Below the pieces are notes generated by a model. It searched no databases. It had not been told where the DNA came from and saw only the letters and a program-made list of their open reading frames with translations. The translations under genes and the position numbers were made by a program. This document shows, in pieces, positions 57,317 to 64,000 of a stretch of DNA of 64,000 nt (the stretch's first letter is position 1; the number at the start of each line of letters is the position of its first letter). The stretch spans positions 124,001-188,000 of the forward strand of contig JAUJYZ010000074.1 of NCBI GenBank assembly GCA_033675265.1, given 5' to 3'. Origin of the DNA: Actinostola sp. cb2023 (taxonomy: Eukaryota > Cnidaria > Anthozoa > Actiniaria > Actinostolidae).

Positions 57317-59831
57317 TGGTTATACTTAGACTTGTCACAAGTCGACCACACTTTTTATTCTGATTCACTCTCGGGCACTTTGATTGGATGATAACACTGA
57401 CACACCTCCGACCAAAATATAGGTCGGTAAAATGGCGCGTTGCAACTGAGAAAAGTCCGTTTCCCGAGAGATAGGAAAAGGAGGGAAAACGGACTTTGAG
57501 AAAGTCTAGGTTATGCTCAATGAGCGACGCGACTCACTCATTCGTATATTTTATATTGGCAGGTTTTAATCAGTCAGTCTAACCGTATTTATACACGATA
57601 TTTTGCCAGTTCGTGTACGACCATTAGTATTCGGTAAATTCCCCTCCGGCTTTCCTCCTTTTGAAATGTCGCACAAAAAGCATTTTCAAGACAGCTTCCT
57701 TCCCTAGACAATTAAGAACTGGGGTGCTTGCCCATTATTTGTATGTACAGTATATAGGTTCTCATATTTACAATTAGCATATTAATGTCAACTTGAGTTT
57801 TTCAATTTTTATTGATATTCCATGTGTTAAATTTTTTTATCATTATTATTTTATATTTTTTCGTCTTTCTCTACGTTTCCTCTAATTTATTCACACATTT
57901 GCACTCCTGTCTCCCTGTTTGTCTTACTGACAAACTGATGAAGTTGGTGGGAAATAGTCCTGTTGTTACAGTCACGTGGTACGTCTCTCCATCCAATCAA
58001 AACGCAGGAAAATTATCATTGAAACGTGAAGTACTCCACAGGAAACAAACATGAAATACTTGAAACCTTACAACAAATTATGTACATTTACTTATTTAGT
58101 TATCAATATTTTGACACATAAAGATAGCTATTGTACTGAGAAAGTCAGAAAATATTTGTAGAAAAGAAACGCACCGTGAAAACATGGCCTGCGCTCGCAT
58201 CTGAACTGAACCAGAATGCGCCGAGCGCAGGTTATGATGTTTGAGTGCAAACCAGATTGCTCTTTGCTGATATCGTACCTATATATTTGTACATAAGATT
58301 TTTAATGGTTTTAATAATTAATTAGAGTTTTCTTACTGACAAGCTCCTATATTACCACTTATTATGGACTCCAGTTGAGCATTTGTTTCAGTGGAGGATG
58401 TCTCTAGGTTTGGCAGCATAAAATAAACAATGCTTAGTGCTGTCAATACCCTGGCATAGTTATCATTGAACGAAATGAGTAGCTAGGTTCAAAGTAAATA
58501 ATGAGAGAAAATTGAAAATATCGAGGTCATTATTTTTGTACATTGAAAAAAAACCGATTCTTTCTCCGTGTTTATTTTAATATGTTCAAAACAATTGATC
58601 GACATTGGACTATGATATAAAGCCCTACAAAACACCTGAAAAAGCAAAGCTTTTCATCTAAACAAACGAAAAAGCAAAGAATAGAAAACTAATTCCGATT
58701 ATGTTTTGTTTGTCTTTCAGTTTTTGTGGTTTTGCTCAAATTAAAACATTTTTGAGTCTTTTTGGGGCGAATTATGAATAGAAATAACTGGAAATCTCTG
58801 GGGTTTTACCACCTGAATCTGAATGACGCCGCCATATGACGGAAGCAATGGTTGCCTAACACGATCAGATCTAAAAATAGAGCCATCCTTGGTATCACAA
58901 GCAGTAGACGGTATAATTTCTTTTCAAATAAAATTCATCGGATATGTGAGAAAAGGAGATATATTTGTCAAACACATTAAGCAATTTCTTGTAATTAGTT
59001 ATGTGGAATTATATCTTTCCTTTCTTCTGAATATAGACATTGAAATACATTATTTTGTCTGCAACCTTGCTAGGGCTATCAACATCGGTCATTGACAAAC
59101 TTGAATTGGAAAAAAGATTCGGCAATCATTTTGCATCAAGATTATATTTGATAAATAAACGACGACTTCCATGTCTTTTTGTCATGGATTACTTTCTTTC
59201 TTAAAAAGCTCACTCCATCCTATTGACATTAGATTCGAAGGTAGTATCTCAGTCAAATATTGATTTTATCACTACCGACACATGAAACAGAATTGTTCGT
59301 GCCATTATAATACGTAGTCAATTCAAGTAATTTGGATTAGTGAATTGCTTATAGCGCTCTTTTCAACTATCTTGGCTAAAAGCTAAAGTAGTATTAAATC
59401 GTGTTTCAGCCAAGCAATTGGCGTATTATGCCTTAATCACTCAACTACGTTATTTCTTTTTACATTTTTACAATATAAGCTAGCTAGCTTTTAACTTTCT
59501 AGATATTAGTGACTGAGCCGTTTGGAGTCAGTTGAAGCAGGGAATTAGTTCTCAAGCGAAACGCCATCGAAACATTAATTGGTATACTGGTTTAAAACAT
59601 GAAAATTTGCGTTTGACATTTTCAAGTGGCCATTAGGCTCCAATGCGAGAACTCGGCGGGCGCGTTTCGTAAGGTCCATCTTGGTCGAGTGCAGCATACA
59701 CGAAATGTGTCTCGCGGCCAAGAACTGAACTGATGCGGCTATCGTTTTTCGATATCAAAACGTCGCCGAGTGAAGCAAAGCTGCCAAGATGATCTTCCTT
59801 TTGAGAAATAAACCATATATTCGCTATATTC
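57317..59831. other. Gene-free region downstream of GPCR 2
   Basis: No exon, tRNA or clear element is seen. A 90-codon plus frame (58823-59095) and an 80-codon one (57812-58054) show no motif or splice partners. Confidence 0.45.
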
Positions 59832-60986
59832 TTAGTTTTTCGGAGTTTTAGTTTCGTTTTTCTTGCTGACTTTCTCGTGGACGATTTGCAAGGTTTCAAT
59901 CTCAGTGGAAAAGTGACTCGCGCCGCCAGCACTTGATCTCTCGTGCGCCACAGGAAGAGGATTTGGTGCCGTGCGACCTGATTCATTCTTGGAGAGATTT
60001 CGGAGATATTCTAAAATATCCTTCGGTTCTTCGTCTTCTTCATCACGAGAAGACACAAATGATCTTATTATATCCTTGAATTCCTTACGAAGACGTCTAT
60101 TTAAAAATGTATATACGTATGGATTCGTTAAGGTTCCAAGGTATTGCAACCACGAAAACCCAAGCTCAACTCTCGAGGAGCAGAAATCGCTACCATTGTA
60201 CCAAGAGCCTATGCTGCACACCACCATCGGGGCTCGACTCACTACAAAGCTCCCAATGATCACAGAAACTGTAACAACTCCTTTCATGATTCCAACAGTC
60301 TCTAGCTTAGCTACAGTCGTGAAGTTCCCATCGCTGAATCTCTCTATTTTCACGTTCCCAGGACGAATTTTCCGCGCGCTATCAAGTGCTGCTTGAACGC
60401 TTTTATAGTACATGACAACGGTAGCGAACACAGTGATTACAAAAGTCACCATCACCATGAAGAACAGATAGGTCCCTAACGCTCCACTGAGCGCCCAACT
60501 GAATCCACAACGTGATTGTCTTGGTAGATAGAAGTATTTAAGGTCATCGATGTTGTAAAGAGGAAAACTTGCCCAAAAAGCGGAATGCAATACCACAAAT
60601 CCTGTTACCCACAGCATATGATTCCCCGATACATTTGCAGTATGGCTCATAGGGTTCGCTAACAAGTGATATCGGTCAATACTTATCACCGAGATTAACG
60701 TTGCCGACATTATGTACAGCATATTATAGAAATATCCATGAAATACGCACAATTCGCCGCTGTACGGCCATGACTGTTTCTTGTAGGCCACTATAGAGAA
60801 CGGCACAATGAGCACTGTGACTAGCAGGTCAGCCAGGGCAAGTCCACTGACGAGAAGATTACTAACTGTTCGTAACGATGCTTTGTGTAATATCAATAGA
60901 ATGACTGCTAGGTTACTCACGGCTGCTACGACATCTAGAATCGAGAACACAACCTCTAACCCAGTCGTGGGTTCGTATAATGACAT
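59832..60986 (-). CDS. Class A GPCR, subfamily uncertain
   Basis: A 384-aa seven-transmembrane receptor on the minus strand. TM1 has SNLAVILLILHK, TM2 LALADLLVTVLIVPFS and TM3 the conserved Cys (ELCVFHGYF), ending DRY (ISIDRYHLL). TM6 reads VSRAPM where CWxP is usual. TM7 has NPYVY (TNPYVYTFLNRRLRKEF), followed by an intracellular tail of about 90 aa with an acidic patch (RDEEDEEP) and Ser/Thr sites. ATG 60986 (MSLYEPTTG) is the first ATG. The frame stays open through 18 more codons to a strong acceptor (TTCCTGTTTTTCAG, exon start 61040), so coding may begin in an upstream exon. A loop-1 HKASLRTVSNLLV segment recalls the melatonin/opsin-like group. Ligand unknown. Confidence 0.88.
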   Translation of the reverse strand: MSLYEPTTGLEVVFSILDVVAAVSNLAVILLILHKASLRTVSNLLVSGLALADLLVTVLIVPFSIVAYKKQSWPYSGELCVFHGYFYNMLYIMSATLISVISIDRYHLLANPMSHTANVSGNHMLWVTGFVVLHSAFWASFPLYNIDDLKYFYLPRQSRCGFSWALSGALGTYLFFMVMVTFVITVFATVVMYYKSVQAALDSARKIRPGNVKIERFSDGNFTTVAKLETVGIMKGVVTVSVIIGSFVVSRAPMVVCSIGSWYNGSDFCSSRVELGFSWLQYLGTLTNPYVYTFLNRRLRKEFKDIIRSFVSSRDEEDEEPKDILEYLRNLSKNESGRTAPNPLPVAHERSSAGGASHFSTEIETLQIVHEKVSKKNETKTPKN

Positions 60987-61042
60987 GATGATCACCACCA
61001 CCGCCAGCCGCGACGGCTCGGATCTGATGTCTTTAAAAAGCT

Positions 61043-62512
61043 GAAAAACAGGAATAATTTATAGTTCCGTTACGTTAGACAACAATTTCTATCGATGACG
61101 AGTCACGATTTCTGAGAAATTATGACGGAAAGACCTGTACCATCTGAGTACAGTGGAGTTTATCGGGCAAATTGTGATTGTCATCGAGCCTTAATGAAGA
61201 ACGCATGCGCACAACGCAGACTGCGAGATTATTGAGATTAGAATTCAAGAAGGTAAAGTGTTTTTTTTGGGGACAAAATCAATAATATTCTAAACATACA
61301 TCACGGGTATGTCTTCAAATTGGTGTATCTCGTTTGGAAATAACCTTGATAGTATGAACTCAATGCTGACTAGATTGGAAGCGTAATTACCCGGGTGCAT
61401 ACGTCAAATGAAATTAAAAATGCGTGGGTTCAAGAGCTACGGACGTGTTACAGTTTTTAGACACACGTTTAGATGAACACTGAAATTCACAGCGATATTT
61501 CCAGCTGTCTTTAACTACAAGCAAAACAACTTAATTATGTAGTGAGATACGAGCGAGATTATTCGATAGCTGAAATGCAGCCCCGGCAACATATACGCAC
61601 GTTGGGTTCCTCAGTCGAATCTGAACACCTGTAATTCATTCTTGTCAAAAGATCAGAGAAAATACTAACAAGCACCGAAGAATCGTCATACACAATACAT
61701 ATGTAGTTTTCTATACTGTCTACATTGTCTTCTGTGGACCATTTTCGCACTATCGAGTAATGTGTTCAATTGTACTTAAAATCTGTACTTTTTTGTTTCT
61801 TTGTTGACTTATTTGTTTGTCATTTTACTTTTTATGTGCTTTTTTAAATATTTATTTTTGCAGTTTGGTTTCAAATAATGATTTTTCAATAAAAAATATT
61901 CACTTTTTGGGTGAATAATTATGCCATGCAAAACTTCCCATCTGTCCGTGTAAAAAATGTTCTTCAGTAATCTATATTTTTCGCTTTTTCCATTCATATT
62001 ATTTTTTTGTTTTACAATATTCAAAAACTGTACTGTATTTATTTGGTTAGTTAGTTGTCTGAAATTTTTCTTATTTTCAAGCCTTTTTCAACATGCAAAA
62101 TGTTCAATTAACTATGTTGACTTGTTGTCTTAATCAGTTCATCTCATACTCGTAAGATTACTTAAACGCTGTATTTTTTAATTACAATCCTCCTTGTGGT
62201 TCTAGTGGATGCTACAGTATTCAATATAAATAATATCTCAGTATTGTATTACCAGAAATTGTTACTGGTTTCTTGACTAATATTTACTCACTTTTTTATT
62301 AAGTACATTGAATTCCACGATGAAATAGCGAAACTAAAGTCATCCAGTTTTCTAATATATACACTTGATCCCCTGGCTCGGGAGATTGGGCAACCACTTC
62401 CCGTGTTTCGAAGTAAAACCTTCTACCTTTTACACAAATTCGCCGCGAAATTTACGTGCCGAGAAATAGTGATGAGTAATCAAGGAAATTCGCGAAATGA
62501 ACATGCCTCGCC
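61043..62512. other. Upstream of GPCR 2, no gene seen
   Basis: AT-rich. It may contain a 5' exon and promoter for the receptor. The short frames at 61559-61750 and 61809-62024 show no motif. Confidence 0.4.
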
Positions 62513-62915
62513 GAAAATGTACTTCAGTTCTTATACAGAGCATTTCACAATATCTCAATGCGTTTTACAATACCATTGTGTATGTGATTTTGAATTAGAT
62601 GCCTTAGTTCAGTTCATATAGCTTAATGCCTTGAAAATGTACTTCAGTTCTTATACAGAGCATTTCACAATATCTCAATGCGTTTTACAATACCATTGTA
62701 TGTGATTTTGAATTACTTCAGTTCTTATACAGAGCATTTCACAATATCTCAATGCGTTTTACAATACCATTGTGTATGTGATTTTGAATTAGATGCCTTT
62801 TTATTTTTATTTATTTTATTTTATTTATAAAATCTTTTGACAGACGGCCTACGTCAGCAGAGCTGATTTTCAGAAGGGCTCTGTATAGAGAGTTCAGTTC
62901 ATATAGCTTAATAGG
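62513..62915. repeat. Three-copy tandem repeat interrupted by an insertion
   Basis: Copies start near 62513, 62633 and 62716 (ACTTCAGTTCTTATACAGAG, TCTCAATGCGTTTTACAATA). The second lacks the end of the unit. In the third, AGATGCCTT is separated from its expected continuation AGTTCAGTTCATATAGC by about 93 bp of T-rich DNA plus CAGACGGCCTACGTCAGCAG, a retroposon-like piece. Confidence 0.85.
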
Positions 62916-63795
62916 TTTCCTGTACTAAGCAGTTTATTTACTAGAGTAATCCTTTCTGTTCTGTTCCTAAGATTAATTGATGGGAATTCCTCCTTCTACA
63001 GTCAATAAAACCCACTTCTATTGTTTATTCTATTGTGTTTTCCATCTAACTCCTGGTACTTAAGCCTTGTTATGAAAACACCTACTAGTCGTTTAGCACA
63101 TCATTATGGGCCATGCTATGGTACTTTTTAGACAGAATTCAGTCAGGGAGTTCTCGCTGAGTGAACGCGAAAAGGCGGCGGTCGGAAGAGTTCAAATGAG
63201 CAGAAACTGGTGTTTCAAAACTACCATTCATTGAAACTATAAAGTGGTTCACTTTAAGTCTGTACAAAGTGATATTTTCAAGGATGGAGCAACACGAATG
63301 CGTTTATTATTAAGTAATTCGGTTGGGACAAATGAAGAGGGTTTCCATCTGGTTACACCCATTTCAAAAACGTTGATCTGAAATAATCTGAGATCAAGAG
63401 GAATCATGCATGGGACATCGAGGGTTTGTCATCAGTAACAGCTTTACCTCAAGCTTGGGATTCGAATTTCACGTGAAGCCGTTAAAAGTTTCAGACTGCA
63501 GCATTATCTTTGTATATCGATGGATATTGAATCTATATTGAAAATCGTTTTTATAAGTGGAATAGGATAAGACAAAATGGGTAATAAATTTGTTTAATAG
63601 GAAGTTGTCCAAATATTCATCGTCAATATATTTCAGTACACAACTGATAGAGGATTATAAACGAGCAAAGCAATAGAGAATTATGTGGAAATCTGCTGCG
63701 GCACTTCGGCCATAAACTTATCACTTTAGTATTCATGACTACCGGCCCGGCATAGTTTCATGGTTACCGGTCCTCCAACCAACTACGGTATATAT
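62916..63795. other. Intergenic, nothing seen
   Basis: Stop-rich DNA without recognisable features. Confidence 0.4.
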
Positions 63796-63805
63796 CCGGC
63801 ATCTA

Positions 63806-64000
63806 TCTATCCATCCATGCTTTTATCCATCCATCCATCCATCCACCATTAATTCAATGGCTTGTCATTCCATTCATTCATCTATTCGTCTAACATCAAG
63901 CATACCAACCATCTTGCTATCCATCCATCTTGCTATCCATCCATCTTACTAACCATTCATTCATCTATTCTTCCATCCATCCATCTATTCTTCCATTCAT
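63806..64000. repeat. (ATCC)n tetranucleotide array at the window edge
   Basis: Imperfect CATCCATC/CATTCATC repeats that continue to the last base. Confidence 0.9.

Overview
This window is animal genomic DNA, most likely from a marine invertebrate and probably a cnidarian. That is an inference from several things seen together: spliced metazoan genes with GT-AG introns, intronless class A GPCRs, an astacin protease carrying a TSP1-like domain, and many foldback/MITE elements, microsatellites and satellites. No bacterial or viral gene is visible, and no intact reverse transcriptase or transposase was seen. LAYOUT: 1-3.7 kb is a long foldback repeat that has itself been invaded by a second foldback. 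A melatonin-receptor-like GPCR (+) is at 6.36-7.33 kb. An astacin metalloprotease (-, 7 exons) is at 10.16-13.82 kb. KIN17 (-, 17 exons, about 408 aa) is at 15.49-26.51 kb. An intronless 472-aa protein I do not recognise (+) is at 28.82-30.24 kb. RNF113A/Cwc24 (-, 2 exons, about 326 aa) is at 31.82-33.56 kb. RAD54L2/ARIP4, a SNF2-family ATPase (+, 19 exons, about 1331 aa), is at 36.16-52.65 kb. From 52.7 to 59.8 kb there is no gene, only MITEs and a two-class satellite. A second class A GPCR (-) is at 59.83-60.99 kb. The rest, to 64 kb, is repeats. The exon chains of KIN17, RNF113A, RAD54L2 and the astacin were each rebuilt by reading splice sites and phase; every total is a multiple of three and ends in a stop. 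GENES TOGETHER: KIN17 and RNF113A are nuclear RNA/DNA-metabolism proteins (RNF113A is a spliceosome component) and RAD54L2 is a chromatin remodeller, so the middle of the window is a housekeeping block. KIN17 and the 472-aa gene are divergent, as are RNF113A and RAD54L2, each pair separated by about 2.3-2.6 kb. The GPCRs and the astacin look unrelated to this block. MOST INTERESTING: the exon 7/intron 7 boundary of KIN17, including the 5' splice site, has been amplified into about 50 tandem copies over 2.2 kb. The 47-bp copies each carry a potential 33-nt in-frame, phase-preserving mini-exon. KIN17 also has complementary tetranucleotide arrays in introns 2 and 15 that could pair in the pre-mRNA around exons 3-15. 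A 386-codon ORF with one membrane segment lies in a RAD54L2 intron, bounded by palindromic inverted repeats, and may be an undescribed mobile element or a nested gene.
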